Of a stretch of 64,000 nucleotides of DNA, positions 33,375 to 43,200 are shown piece by piece. The stretch is from assembly GCF_016741935.1 (NCBI RefSeq), contig NZ_JAERRG010000009.1, positions 62,001 to 126,000 on the forward strand. Direction: 5' to 3'. How positions within the stretch are numbered: position 1 is the first letter of the stretch; the number at the start of each line of letters is the position of its first letter. Position numbers and translations under genes: made by a program. The stretch comes from Streptomyces endocoffeicus (GTDB lineage: Bacteria; Actinomycetota; Actinomycetes; Streptomycetales; Streptomycetaceae). The notes under the pieces are model-generated. The model ran no database searches, had not been told where the DNA came from, and saw nothing but the letters and a program-made list of their open reading frames with translations.

Positions 33375-34118
33375 ATGAGCAGCGAGACGACGCACCGGCC
33401 GCTGGTGGCGATCCTCAGCGGGGCGGGCATCTCCACCGACTCCGGGATCCCCGACTACCGCGGTCCGCAGGGGCTGTGGCGGCGCGACCCCGAGGCCGAG
33501 AAGCTCGTGACGTACGAGTACTACATGACCGACCCCGGCATCCGGCGCCGCTCCTGGGAGATGCGGCGCGACAGCAAGGCGCTGCAGGCCCGGCCCAACG
33601 GGGCGCACGAGGCCGTCGCCCGGCTGGAGCGCTCGGGGGTGCCGGTGCGGGTGATCACCCAGAACGTGGACGGGCTGCACCAGATCGCCGGGATGCCCGC
33701 GCGCAAGGTGCTGGAACTGCACGGCACCGCGCGGGCCGTGCGGTGCACCCACTGCGAGGCGCGGTCCGGGATGGACGAGGCGCTGGAACGGGTCGCGGCG
33801 GGTGAGGCGGATCCGGCGTGCCGGGAGTGCGGCGGGATCCTGAAGTCGGCCACGGTGATGTTCGGGGAGAGCCTCGATCCGGAGGTACTGACGGAAGCGG
33901 TCGCGGTGGCGCAGGCGTGCGAGATCTTCATCGCGGTCGGCACCAGTCTCCAGGTTCAGCCCGCGGCCTCGCTCGCTGGGCTGGCCGCCGAGCATGGGGC
34001 CCGGCTGATCATCGTCAACGCGGAGCCGACGCCGTACGACGAGCTCGCGGACGAGGTCGTTCGCGAGCCCATCAGTGCGGCGCTGCCCAGTTTGTTGGAT
34101 CGCATCGCCGCGGGCTGA
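33375..34118 (+). CDS. Sir2-family NAD-dependent protein deacylase
   Basis: 247 residues. Signature motifs are intact: ILSGAGISTDSGIPDYRG (NAD loop, residue 13 on), ITQNVDGLHQIAG with the catalytic His in LELHGTARAVRC, the Zn ribbon CTHC and CREC, MFGESLDPE and GTSLQVQPAASL. It removes acyl groups from lysines using NAD. Length is that of bacterial CobB. The start at 33375 is supported by the family N-terminus and a -10 hexamer upstream. Convergent with ogt, 15 bp between stops. Confidence 0.94.
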   Translation: MSSETTHRPLVAILSGAGISTDSGIPDYRGPQGLWRRDPEAEKLVTYEYYMTDPGIRRRSWEMRRDSKALQARPNGAHEAVARLERSGVPVRVITQNVDGLHQIAGMPARKVLELHGTARAVRCTHCEARSGMDEALERVAAGEADPACRECGGILKSATVMFGESLDPEVLTEAVAVAQACEIFIAVGTSLQVQPAASLAGLAAEHGARLIIVNAEPTPYDELADEVVREPISAALPSLLDRIAAG

Positions 34119-34133
34119 TCACTGACTTCAGCG

Positions 34134-34646
34134 TCAGAAGAGGCCCGGTAGCTCTTGCCGCTCTTGCCGCGCCTCGAAGTCCAGCAGGCGCCGCTTGCGG
34201 TCCAGGCCGCCGCCGTAGCCGGTGAGGCTGCCGGTCGAGCCGACGACGCGGTGGCAGGGGACGATGATGCCGACCGGGTTCTTGCCGTTGGCCAGGCCCA
34301 CCGCGCGGGAGGCGGTCGGCTGTCCGAGGCGGTCGGCCAACTGGCCGTACGACCAGGTCTCGCCGTACGGGATGGCCCGCAGCTCGGCCCAGACGCGGCG
34401 CTGGAAGGGCGTGCCGTCCAGGTGCAGCGGCAGGTCGAACTCGGTCAGCTCGCCCGCGAAGTAGGCCGTGAGCTGGCGGATGGTCTCGGCGAAGGGGGTG
34501 TCGGCTGGGTCGCCGGGGCCGCCGAAGGTTTCCTCGGGTGGGCGGTGGCGCTGCTCGACCATGTAGAGGCCGGACAGGTCGGTGCCGGTGGCCACGAGGG
34601 TGAGGGGGCCGTAGGGGCTGTCGATGGTGGTGTGGGTGCGGTTCAC
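34134..34646 (-). CDS. ogt: Methylated-DNA-protein cysteine S-methyltransferase
   Basis: 170 residues from the GTG at 34646, which has GAGAGGAAC upstream; the open frame before it has no such site. The acceptor site VPCHRVVGSTG and the helix-turn-helix RAVGLANGKNP are complete, with PFQRRVWAELRAIPYGETWSYGQLA leading in. It transfers the methyl group from O6-methylguanine onto its own cysteine. It follows the Ada-AlkA gene by 153 bp on the same strand, forming an alkylation-repair pair. Confidence 0.95.
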   Translation of the reverse strand: MNRTHTTIDSPYGPLTLVATGTDLSGLYMVEQRHRPPEETFGGPGDPADTPFAETIRQLTAYFAGELTEFDLPLHLDGTPFQRRVWAELRAIPYGETWSYGQLADRLGQPTASRAVGLANGKNPVGIIVPCHRVVGSTGSLTGYGGGLDRKRRLLDFEARQERQELPGLF

Positions 34647-34799
34647 GAAGTTCCTCTCAGGTGCGGGGTGGGCGGCTTTCCGGGGTAGCGGCCGCCGTTT
34701 CGTTGCCGGGTGCGGCCCGGTGGCCGGTTTGTGCCCACCCGTCCCTCCCCCAGCTACCGCTGGGAGGTGCCCCCTCGCGGAACGATTGCCCACAAACGG

Positions 34800-36275
34800 T
34801 CATGCTGCGGGTAGGCGGTTGATGGGGTGGGCCGCGTCCGTCGCCCATAGGTATTGGACGGCGTAGGCGCGCCAGGGGCGCCAGTGGGTCGAGTGGCGGG
34901 TGAGGGCGCCGGGCGTGGCGGGCAGGCCCAGTTCGGCGGCGGCGCGGCGCACCCCGAGGTCGGTCGGGACGAAGGCGTCCGGGTCGCCGAGGGCCCGCAT
35001 CGCGATCACCTCGACGGTCCAGGGGCCGAGCCCCGGCAGCGCCCCGAGGCTCGCGCGGGCCTCGTCCCAGTCGCTGCCGACGCCGAGCGCGACCCGGCCC
35101 TCGGCGAGCGCGCCGATCAGCCCGGTAAGGGTCGCGCGGCGGGTGCGGGGCATGGCCAGCTTCTCGGGGTCCAGCCCGGCGAGGGCCTGGACGGACGGGA
35201 AGAGGTGGGTCAGGCCGCCCGCCGGGTCCTCCACGGGCTCGCCGTGCGCCGTCACCAGGCGCCCGGCGTGGGTGCGGGCGGCCGCCGTGGACACCTGCTG
35301 TCCGAGCACCGCGCGGACCGCGAACTCGTCCGCGTCCACCGCGCGCGGCACCCGTCGCCCCGGGGCCTTGTCGACGAGCGGGGCCAGCTGGAGGTCCGTA
35401 CGGAGCAGGTCGTCCACGGCGGCCGGGTCCGCGTCGAGGTCCAGCAGCCGCCGGCAGCGGCTGATCGCCCCGGCCAGGTCGCGCAGGTCGGCGAGGGAGA
35501 GCTGGCAGGCGATGTGGTCCGGCCGGGGGTTGAGGGTGACCACCCCGGGCCCGTACGGCAGCCGCAGGGTGCGCCGGTACGCGCCGTCGCGCCACTCCTC
35601 GACGCCGGGGACGGCGGTGGCGGCGAGGTGGCCGAAGAGGTTGTCGGGGCACAGCGGCGCGCGGAACGGCAGCCGCAGCGTGAGCGCCCCCGGCACGCTG
35701 GTCCGTGGCCCGCGGCTGGCCCGCTGCCGCAGCTCGGTCGGGGAGAGCGCGAAGATCTCCCGTACGGTCTCGTTGAACGCGCGGACGCTGGCGAACCCGG
35801 CCGCGAAGGCGATGTCCGCCATCGGCAGCGCGCTGGTCTCGATCAGCAGCCGCGCGGTCTGCGCCCGCTGGGCCCTGGCGAGCGCGAGCGGGCCCGCGCC
35901 GAGCTCGGCGAGCAGCTGCCGCTCGATCTGCCGGGTGCTGTATCCCAGCCGGGCGGCGAGGCCCGGCACCCCGTCCCGGTCCACCACACCGTCGGCGATC
36001 AGCCGCATGGCACGGGCCACCAGATCCGCCCGCTCGTTCCACTGCGGCGAGCCGGGGCTGGCGTCCGGACGGCACCGCTTGCAGGCCCGGAACCCGGCCT
36101 GCTGGGCGGCCGCGGCGCTGGGGTAGAACCGCATGTTCTCGGGCTTGGGCCCGACGACCGGGCAGCTCGGCCGGCAGTAGATCCCGGTGGTCACAACGGC
36201 GATGAAGAACCACCCGTCGAAGCGGGCGTCCTTCGCCTGTGCGGCGCGGAGGCACCGGTCGGTGTCGGTGTGCAT
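34800..36275 (-). CDS. alkA: AdaA-AraC-AlkA fusion: methylphosphotriester sensor/regulator and 3-methyladenine DNA glycosylase
   Basis: 491 residues from the ATG at 36275. Part 1 (about 1-75) is an Ada zinc domain with C34, C38, C65 and C68 (GIYCRPSCP and ACKRCRP), whose first cysteine is the methyl acceptor. Part 2 (about 80-190) is an AraC helix-turn-helix (FAAGFASVRAFNETVREIF). Part 3 has the AlkA N-domain and an HhH-GPD region, GPWTVEVIAMRALG, with catalytic D439 in FVPTDLG. It senses alkyl damage, probably activates its own expression and excises alkylated bases. The frame is open far upstream, but those residues are not Ada-like. Confidence 0.93.
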   Translation of the reverse strand: MHTDTDRCLRAAQAKDARFDGWFFIAVVTTGIYCRPSCPVVGPKPENMRFYPSAAAAQQAGFRACKRCRPDASPGSPQWNERADLVARAMRLIADGVVDRDGVPGLAARLGYSTRQIERQLLAELGAGPLALARAQRAQTARLLIETSALPMADIAFAAGFASVRAFNETVREIFALSPTELRQRASRGPRTSVPGALTLRLPFRAPLCPDNLFGHLAATAVPGVEEWRDGAYRRTLRLPYGPGVVTLNPRPDHIACQLSLADLRDLAGAISRCRRLLDLDADPAAVDDLLRTDLQLAPLVDKAPGRRVPRAVDADEFAVRAVLGQQVSTAAARTHAGRLVTAHGEPVEDPAGGLTHLFPSVQALAGLDPEKLAMPRTRRATLTGLIGALAEGRVALGVGSDWDEARASLGALPGLGPWTVEVIAMRALGDPDAFVPTDLGVRRAAAELGLPATPGALTRHSTHWRPWRAYAVQYLWATDAAHPINRLPAA

Positions 36276-36437
36276 GGGTCCAGCATCCGCCAGCGGGGTG
36301 GGGGCAGGCTCGCGGAAATCCGACATCGACCTTACGCGGGGCGCCCCGGTGGCGCGCGCCGTGGCCCCGCGCCGTGGCCCCGCGCCACATCCGTCGTTCC
36401 GGCGGCGTTTGGTGCGAAGGGGCAGACCGGAGGCCTG

Positions 36438-36869
36438 ATGATCGGCATGATGAGGAATGTGACGGAACACCGTGAGATACCCCTGGCGGACGGCACGACC
36501 GTACGGCTGGAACTGGCCCCCGTAGGAGACGCCTCCCCCGAGGACGCGTACGGCGGCGTCGGCGGCGTGACCCCGGTGGGGCGCGGGCCGCGGGCCGCCG
36601 CGGCCACGCTCGCCAACGCCGGTCTGGGCATCATCCTGCAAGGGCTGGGGCCGGTGCTCCAGGACGTACACGACGCCGTCAGCTCGGCTCCGCATCCGCC
36701 CCAGGAGTTCACCGTGGAGTTCGGGGTGCAGGTCGGCCAGGACCTCAAACTCGGCATCGTGGGCGCCAACGGGAACGCCAACCTGACCATTTCGGCCACC
36801 TGGAGGCCGTCGGAGCGGCCCGAGCCGACAGCGCCGCCGGGGTCGTCCCGGCCCGGCCCCGCGGGCTGA
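36438..36869 (+). CDS. TRYPCO1-like (CU044_2847-type) small protein of a VMAP conflict system
   Basis: 143 residues. EIPLADGTTVRLELAPVG, the hydrophobic-lined GLGIILQGLGPVLQDV and EFTVEFGVQVGQDLKLGIVGANGNANLTISATW match, by my recognition, the trypsin-co-occurring domain 1 proteins that sit beside trypsin-like proteases in actinobacterial conflict systems. It is a compact alpha/beta protein with no catalytic motif. The ATG at 36438 is close to GGAGG (4-nt spacer); ATGs at 36447 and 36450 and a GTG at 36459 are alternatives. It ends 5 bp before the trypsin/VMAP gene, so they are cotranscribed. It may bind or regulate the protease (inference). Confidence 0.72.
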   Translation: MIGMMRNVTEHREIPLADGTTVRLELAPVGDASPEDAYGGVGGVTPVGRGPRAAAATLANAGLGIILQGLGPVLQDVHDAVSSAPHPPQEFTVEFGVQVGQDLKLGIVGANGNANLTISATWRPSERPEPTAPPGSSRPGPAG

Positions 36870-36874
36870 AGCCC

Positions 36875-39127
36875 ATGGGGTGGTTCCACGCGCACGGGGT
36901 CTCGTCACGGCCCGCGGTGTCCATTCTCGCCAAGGCCGACGGAAGACCGGCGGGCGCGGGCGTCCTGCTGCCAGGACGCCATCTGCTGACATGCGCTCAT
37001 GTGGTCAACAGCGCGCTGGGAAAGGACATGCTGGCCCCGGATCACCCGGGCCCGATCGCCGTGCCCGTACGGCTCCACGGACCGGAGCACACCGTCGAGG
37101 CCCATGCCGAGCTGACGGTCTGGATACCGCCCCGGACCGACGACGGCGGCCTGGGCGCCTTCGAATGGAACGGCGACCTCGCCGTCCTGCGGCTGAACGG
37201 AGCGCTGCCGCCCGCGATCGAGCCGCCGCGCTGGCACCCGATGGCCAAGCGGCAGCTCGTACGGGCCTGGCACGGCAGCGGTGAGCCGGGGGTGTTCGCG
37301 GACGCCGAAGTGAGCGCGTGCGACGGGCGGTTCGGCTACTTCGACGGGGCCGAGCGCGCCCTGGACATCGAACCCGCCTACAGCGGCGGCCCGTTGTGGT
37401 CCAACGAGGAGGGCGCCGTCGTCGGGCTCGTCACGGCCAAACTCCACGTCCGGGGGGTGCTGCGCCGCGCCTGGGGGATCCCCTGGCAGCGCGTGACGCG
37501 GGAGCTGGACGACGCCGGGGCGGGCCATCTGCTGCCCCGGCAGCCCACGGAGGACGTGCGCGACCACCCCGCCTACGCGGAGCTCGTCGCCCTGCTGGAC
37601 GGGCCGCTGCCGCTGTCCGAGGGCTGGATCCGCTGCTGCCGTACGGTCGCCCGGCAGTGCGGTCTCGGCCATCGCGCGGACGGCGTGCCCTCCGCCGAGG
37701 AGTTCGCCCAGCTGCTGCTCACCCGGGGGCGTGCGCTGCCCGCGCTGGTCGAGGCGGTACGCGGTACGGCCGGCCCGGTGGCCGACGACCTCCTCGCCAT
37801 AGGACGCCGCTGGGGGCTGCCCAAGCTGCTCTCGCCGGGCGAGCACGAGCGGCTGCTGGTCCAGCTGCGCGCCCTGCCCGCGGCCGCCGCGGCCGGTGTC
37901 CCCGGGGCCGTACGGGCGTCGCTGCCGCTGGCGGCCCTGTCCGTGGCGCTGCTCACCGGCGGTGACGGCCATCATGGGGGCGGTGGGGACGACCGGAACA
38001 GCGGGGGCGGCGGGGATGGCGGGAAAGCCGGGAACGGCGGGCGGTTCGAGGCGCTGATCGCCCATGTGGAGGGGCTGCACGGGGACAGCTCGGCGGCCGA
38101 CGACGGGGTCATGCCCGCCGTGCCGGGCCTGCTGCGTGCCGTGGAGTTCGTGGCCGCGGGCTGCTGCCCGGCGGATCGGCGCGCCGCGCTGCGGCGGTGG
38201 AACGCGGCGGTCGCCCGCCGCCTCGGCGTCCACGACGCCGCCCTGATGGACCGCCGCCACGACGCCGAACAGTGGGCGCGGAACGCCTCCCGGGGCACCG
38301 CGCCCCGCGTCGTGGCCAGGCTGGACCGCTGCGGGGCCGCACCACCGGGCGGCGCACCACCGGGCGGCGCACCGGCGGGCGGCGCACCGGCGGCGGCGCG
38401 GGAGGAGGAGCCGGAGCGCTACCGGCTGCGGCTGTGGTGCGACGACGGGGACGGGCTGCGCCAGGTGTCGGACGACAGCGAACGGCCGCGCGGCGCACAG
38501 GAGGTGGCCCAGGAGATCTTCGCCGCCGTGGGCTCGCTGCGCCGTCCCGACCCCTCGGGGCCACGGCCCGTCATCGAACTGATCGTGGACCGGGACACCT
38601 TGGAGGTGCCCGTGGACCGCTGGAAGGCCGCGGGGCCGGGAGCGGTGCTCCCCATCCGGCTCGGCACCCCGTACCCCCTGGTCGTCAACTGCCCCGAGCT
38701 GCGGGAGCTGAACGGCGGCACGATGCTGGACCAGTGGCGGGAGCGCTGGGCCCGGCTGGAGGCCGAGGAGCCCGTGCACATCGACGACACCACGGCCCCG
38801 GACCCGGAGGCGGTGTGCGGTCTGCTCATGGAGCGGCTCACCGCCCGGGTCACCGTCGATGTGGCGGCCCACCGGCGCACCGGTGTGGTGCAGATGTGTC
38901 TGGCCGCGGGCGTTCCGGTGGTGCTGTGGGACCGCAGCGGGGAGCAGGGGTCCCCGGCCGTGCGCCACGCGGCGGGGGCGAGCACCCGTCAACTGCCCGA
39001 GGCCGTACGGACCTACCGTACGAAGACCCTGCAACGGCCCGACGAGTACCCCGGGCGGCCCGTGCTCGCCTGGGCCGATGCCGGGCGGGCGCTGCCACGG
39101 CTGGACCTTGTGGACCCCACGGAGTGA
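36875..39127 (+). CDS. VMAP component: trypsin-like serine protease with VMAP-C domain
   Basis: 750 residues. Residues 1-215 form a trypsin-like protease with a complete triad: H42 (LTCAHVVNS), D101 (NGDLAVLRL) and S170 (AYSGGPLW). No signal peptide or membrane segment is visible, so it acts in the cytoplasm. Residues about 228-355 are helical and may be an effector-associated domain. Gly-rich linkers lie at 362-389 and 487-507. The C-terminal about 515-750 has VIELIVDRDTLEVPVDRW, PLVVNCPEL and AGVPVVLWDRSG, which I recognise as the VMAP-C region. In vWA-MoxR-VMAP systems this protein carries the effector released by the ATPase/vWA pair. Start ATG at 36875. Confidence 0.82.
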   Translation: MGWFHAHGVSSRPAVSILAKADGRPAGAGVLLPGRHLLTCAHVVNSALGKDMLAPDHPGPIAVPVRLHGPEHTVEAHAELTVWIPPRTDDGGLGAFEWNGDLAVLRLNGALPPAIEPPRWHPMAKRQLVRAWHGSGEPGVFADAEVSACDGRFGYFDGAERALDIEPAYSGGPLWSNEEGAVVGLVTAKLHVRGVLRRAWGIPWQRVTRELDDAGAGHLLPRQPTEDVRDHPAYAELVALLDGPLPLSEGWIRCCRTVARQCGLGHRADGVPSAEEFAQLLLTRGRALPALVEAVRGTAGPVADDLLAIGRRWGLPKLLSPGEHERLLVQLRALPAAAAAGVPGAVRASLPLAALSVALLTGGDGHHGGGGDDRNSGGGGDGGKAGNGGRFEALIAHVEGLHGDSSAADDGVMPAVPGLLRAVEFVAAGCCPADRRAALRRWNAAVARRLGVHDAALMDRRHDAEQWARNASRGTAPRVVARLDRCGAAPPGGAPPGGAPAGGAPAAAREEEPERYRLRLWCDDGDGLRQVSDDSERPRGAQEVAQEIFAAVGSLRRPDPSGPRPVIELIVDRDTLEVPVDRWKAAGPGAVLPIRLGTPYPLVVNCPELRELNGGTMLDQWRERWARLEAEEPVHIDDTTAPDPEAVCGLLMERLTARVTVDVAAHRRTGVVQMCLAAGVPVVLWDRSGEQGSPAVRHAAGASTRQLPEAVRTYRTKTLQRPDEYPGRPVLAWADAGRALPRLDLVDPTE

Positions 39128-39182
39128 CGGTGGGACCCGCGAGGGCGGCGAGATGTGATGACGAGACGGCAGGAGGCGCGCG

Positions 39183-40208
39183 ATGTCCGCTGAGGCGGGC
39201 CGAGAGGGAGGTTCCCCGATGAATCCACGGGAAGAGCCCGACTGGCGGCTGTTCCGGGGGGACGGCGTGCCCCGACATGTGGAGATGCCACCCGCCCCGC
39301 CGTGGCGCCGCTTCGGCGCCGGGGAGCAGGCGGCGCCCGACGGGGAGCGGGCGCCGTCCGCTTCCGGTCCGGCGCGCCCGGCGCCGTATCTGATCGAGCC
39401 CGAACACGCGGACGTCGTCAACGCGGCCCTCCATCTGCGGCGTCCGCTGCTCGTCACCGGCAGCCCCGGGACCGGCAAGTCCTCGCTCGCGCGGGCGATC
39501 GCGCATGAGATGGACCTGGCCGAGGTGCTGCGCTGGCCGGTCAACAGCCGTTCCACCGTGCAGGACGCGCTCTACCGCTACGACGCGATCGGGCGGCTGC
39601 GCGAGACGGCCCTGACGCGCGACCGCGGCGAGGCCGAGCCCGACATCGGCAGCTTCGTACGGCTCGGGCCGCTGGGCACCGCGCTGGTGCCGGGCGAACG
39701 CCCCCGGGTGCTGCTCGTCGACGAGCTCGACAAGGGCGACGTCGACCTGCCGAACGACCTGCTGACCGTCTTCGAGGAGGGCGAGTTCGAGATCCCCGAG
39801 CTGGCCCGGCTGCCGGAGGAGCAGTCGGTGGTGGAGGTGCTCACCGAGCGGGCGGGCGAGCGGGCCACGGTGCGGCGGGGCCGACTGGTGTGCGAGGAGT
39901 TCCCGGTCGTGGTGATCACCAGCAACGGTGAGCGCGACTTCCCGCCCGCCTTCCTCCGCCGCTGTGTCCGGCTGGAGCTGCCCACCCCCGACGAGTCGCG
40001 GCTGCGGGCGATCGTCACCGCGCATCTGGGAGACGACGCGCTGGAGGACGTCGATCAGCTGCTGGACGCGTTTCTCCGGCGCCGGGCGGCCCGCGAGCTG
40101 GCGACCGACCAGCTGCTGAACGCCGTGTTCCTGCGGGCGGGCGGCATGGACGTGACGGCGGACGGGCTGCTGGAAGCGGTGCTGCACCGGCTGGGCGGGG
40201 CGGTGTGA
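39183..40208 (+). CDS. MoxR-type AAA+ ATPase of the VMAP system
   Basis: 341 residues with Walker A GSPGTGKS (93-100), Walker B VLLVDELD (176-183), sensor 1 VVVITSNGERDFPPAFLRR with the arginine finger region, and a short helical lid. MoxR ATPases act as chaperones that remodel or load vWA partners. Two starts are each well served: ATG 39183 (GGAGG 6 nt upstream) and ATG 39219 (GGGAGG 7 nt upstream); the N-terminal 60 residues are disordered, so both may be fine. Gap to the protease gene is 55 bp and to the vWA gene 3 bp, so the set is one operon. Confidence 0.9.
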   Translation: MSAEAGREGGSPMNPREEPDWRLFRGDGVPRHVEMPPAPPWRRFGAGEQAAPDGERAPSASGPARPAPYLIEPEHADVVNAALHLRRPLLVTGSPGTGKSSLARAIAHEMDLAEVLRWPVNSRSTVQDALYRYDAIGRLRETALTRDRGEAEPDIGSFVRLGPLGTALVPGERPRVLLVDELDKGDVDLPNDLLTVFEEGEFEIPELARLPEEQSVVEVLTERAGERATVRRGRLVCEEFPVVVITSNGERDFPPAFLRRCVRLELPTPDESRLRAIVTAHLGDDALEDVDQLLDAFLRRRAARELATDQLLNAVFLRAGGMDVTADGLLEAVLHRLGGAV

Positions 40209-40211
40209 CAC

Positions 40212-43200
40212 GTGGAGCGGGGGGACGCCGAGCGGGGCGGGGCCAGGCAGGGTGACGCCGAGCAGGGCGACACCACGCAGGGCGGCACCGGGCAGGGGGA
40301 CGCCACGCAAGGCGGGGCCAGGCAGGGCGACACCACACAAGGCGGCACCGGCCAGGGCGACCCCACACGGGGCGGGCCCGGCCAGGGCGACACCACACGG
40401 GGCGGCACCAGGCAGGGCGACACCACACAAGGCGGCACCGGGCAGAGCGACGCCACGCAGGGCGGCACCGGGCAGGGGGACGCCACACAAGGCGAGCCCG
40501 GGCAGAGCGACGCCACACGGGGTGGCACCAGGCAGAGCGACACCACACAAGGCGGACCCGGGGGCGGCGGCACCGGGCGAGACCGCGCCGGGCAAGGCCC
40601 CGCCAGGCCGTTGGGGCGGCTTGACGAGGCGATCGCGGTCCTCGCCTCCAGCGGTCTCGAGCTGTCCAGGGAAGAGCTGCTCGACGCGCTCTGGCTGGCC
40701 GGACGGCTGCCCGAGGACGGCGCCGAGCGGGCGCCCCTGGCCCGCGCGGTGACCCGCGGCGGGGCGGCGCTGCCCGCCACCCGCCCCGAGCCCGCTCCCC
40801 GCCCCGCGACCACGGCCTCGCCGCCCGCGTCCGCTCAGCGGACCGGCCGGCCGACCGCGCCCGCCCGCACCGCGCACACCAACGGCGGCGAGCCCGGCGC
40901 CCAGCCGTCCGCCTCCGCGAAGGGGCGGCCGGACGACCCGCCGGAGCAGCGCCCCGCCCGGACCCCGCGCGGTGGCGATCAGCGGCTGCGCGGTCTGTAC
41001 GGCGGCGGCCAAGGACCCGGTGCGGAGGGCGCCGAGGGCGTGCCTCCGGAGACGCGGCGCGCGCTGCCGCTCCGCGTGCCCGAGGACAAGGCGCTGCACC
41101 AGGAGCTCTCCATCGGCCGTGCCCTGCGCCCGCTCAAACAGCACCGCCCCAATCCGCTCAAGCGGGAGTTCGACGAGGCCGCCACGGCCACGGCGCTCGC
41201 CGAGACGGGTCTGCCGGACGTGGTGACCCGCCCCGCCCGCGAACGCTGGCTCGATCTCGCGCTCGTCATCGACGACGGGATGTCGATGCTGCTGTGGCGG
41301 CGGCTCGCCGTCGAGCTGCGGACCGTACTGCAGCGCTCGGGCGCCTTCCGCGTCGTCCGGGTGCTGGGCCTGCACACGCGCGGCGGCGGCGCCCCCGCGC
41401 TGCGCGCCCGCCCCTACGCCCCAGAGGCCCCCCTGCTGCCCACGACGGCGCTGTCCGACCCCTCCGGGCACACGCTGGTGCTCGTGGTGAGCGACGGGGT
41501 GGGCGCGGCGTGGCGGGACGGGCGGATGGGCCAGGTGCTGGCGCGCTGGGCGGGGCTGGGCCCCACGGCGGTGGTGCACGCGCTGCCGCCCCGGCTGTGG
41601 GAGGGCTCCGGGATCCGGACCCGGCGCTGGCAGGTGCGCACCCGCAGACCGGGCTCGGCGAACGCGGACTGGACGGTCGCGGATCCGGTGCTGCCCGCCG
41701 CCCTGGCGCGTTTCGACGGAGTGCCGGTTCCGGTACTGGAGCCGGACGCCGGGCCGCTGGCCGACTGGGCCCGGCTGATCGCCTCCGCGAGCGGTACGGC
41801 GGTCCTCCCGCTGCTGGTCCCGCCGCGCAACGGCCCGCGCGATGACCCACACGACGGCCCGCACGACAGCCCGCACGACGGCCCCCGCACCGCCCCCGCC
41901 GCCGCCGTCCCCGGCCCGGCCGCCGTCCCCGGCCCGGCGGCCGTCCCCGGCCCCGCCGCCGTCACCGCCCCGGCCGATGAGCTCGGCCGCGTCCAGCGCT
42001 TCCGGGACGCGGCGTCCCCGGAGGCGTACCGGCTGGCGGCCCATCTCGCCGCCGTGGCACCGCTGCCGGTGCCGGTGATGCGGATGGTGCAGAAGGCGGT
42101 GGACGGCCGGACCGACACCGGACGGCTGGCCGAGGTGTTCCTGGGCGGGCTGATGCGCCCCGTCGAACCGCCCGCCTCGGCGGGTTCGGACCCGCTCCCG
42201 CCCGAACACCGCCCCTTCACCTTCACCGACGCGGCACAGCGGGCGCTGCTGGGCGCGGTGCCGCTGGCGGAGCTGGTCGCGACCAGCCGACTCATCGGCC
42301 GTCGTCTTGAGCAACTGGCGGGCCGCTCCCCCGACTTCCCGGCCTGGCTGGCCGACCCGGGTGGCAGCGACCGGCTCCCGCCCGGCGCCCGGCCCTTCAG
42401 CACGGTGGAGCGACGGCTGGCGGCCCGGCTGGGGGCGCCGCCGCGGCCGTCGCTGATCACGACGCCGACGACTGGGGTGCGATGGCACCCTCTGGCATCC
42501 CGCGATCCGCGGGTGCTCGGCCCGTACCGGCTGCTGAGGGCCGGACCGCGGGGAGCGCGCGTCGTGCCCTATCTGGGCCATGACGCCTACGGCGAGGAGG
42601 CCGTCGTCACCGTCGTTCCCGAGCTTCCCGCGCCACAGGCCGCGGCCCTGCTCGGGGTACAGGCGGAGGCACTGCGCCGGATGGACGGCCGCCATGCGCC
42701 CCGGCTGCTGCGCGAGGGGCTGGACGAGGACGTCCCGTGGGTGGCCGAAGAAGTGTTCCTCGGCCACCGGCTGCACGATGTCCTGTTCGAGCGCGCCGAT
42801 CAATGGGACGGGCACACCGCCCTCGCGATCGCCCGGCGGATCGCGGACGCGGTGCGCGTATGCGCGGCCGAGGGGATGGCGCACGGCGACCTCACCGTCA
42901 ACACCGTGCACATCGCCGGTGAGGACGTCTTCGTGACCGGCTGGTCCTCGGCCCGCATCGACGGCGCGCCGTCCCCGACGACCCTCGGGAGCGGCCCGCC
43001 CACTCCCGAGGAGAATGTCGGAGCGCTGGGCGGCATCCTGCTGTGCCTCGGCGGCGGGGGGCAGCTGTACGCGTACGGCCGGGACGCCTACGACATGCCG
43101 CGCTGGAGCGGTGACGCGTGGCGGCCGGTCCGGGACATGGTGATGGCATGCCTGGAGCGGCGGGGCCGCCCGACGGCCGCGCAGGTCTGGGAGTTCCTCA

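Noticed and set aside
40221..40565. CRISPR-like regular repeats
   Set aside because: Units are contiguous 30-bp codons with no spacers, and they encode protein; not a CRISPR array.
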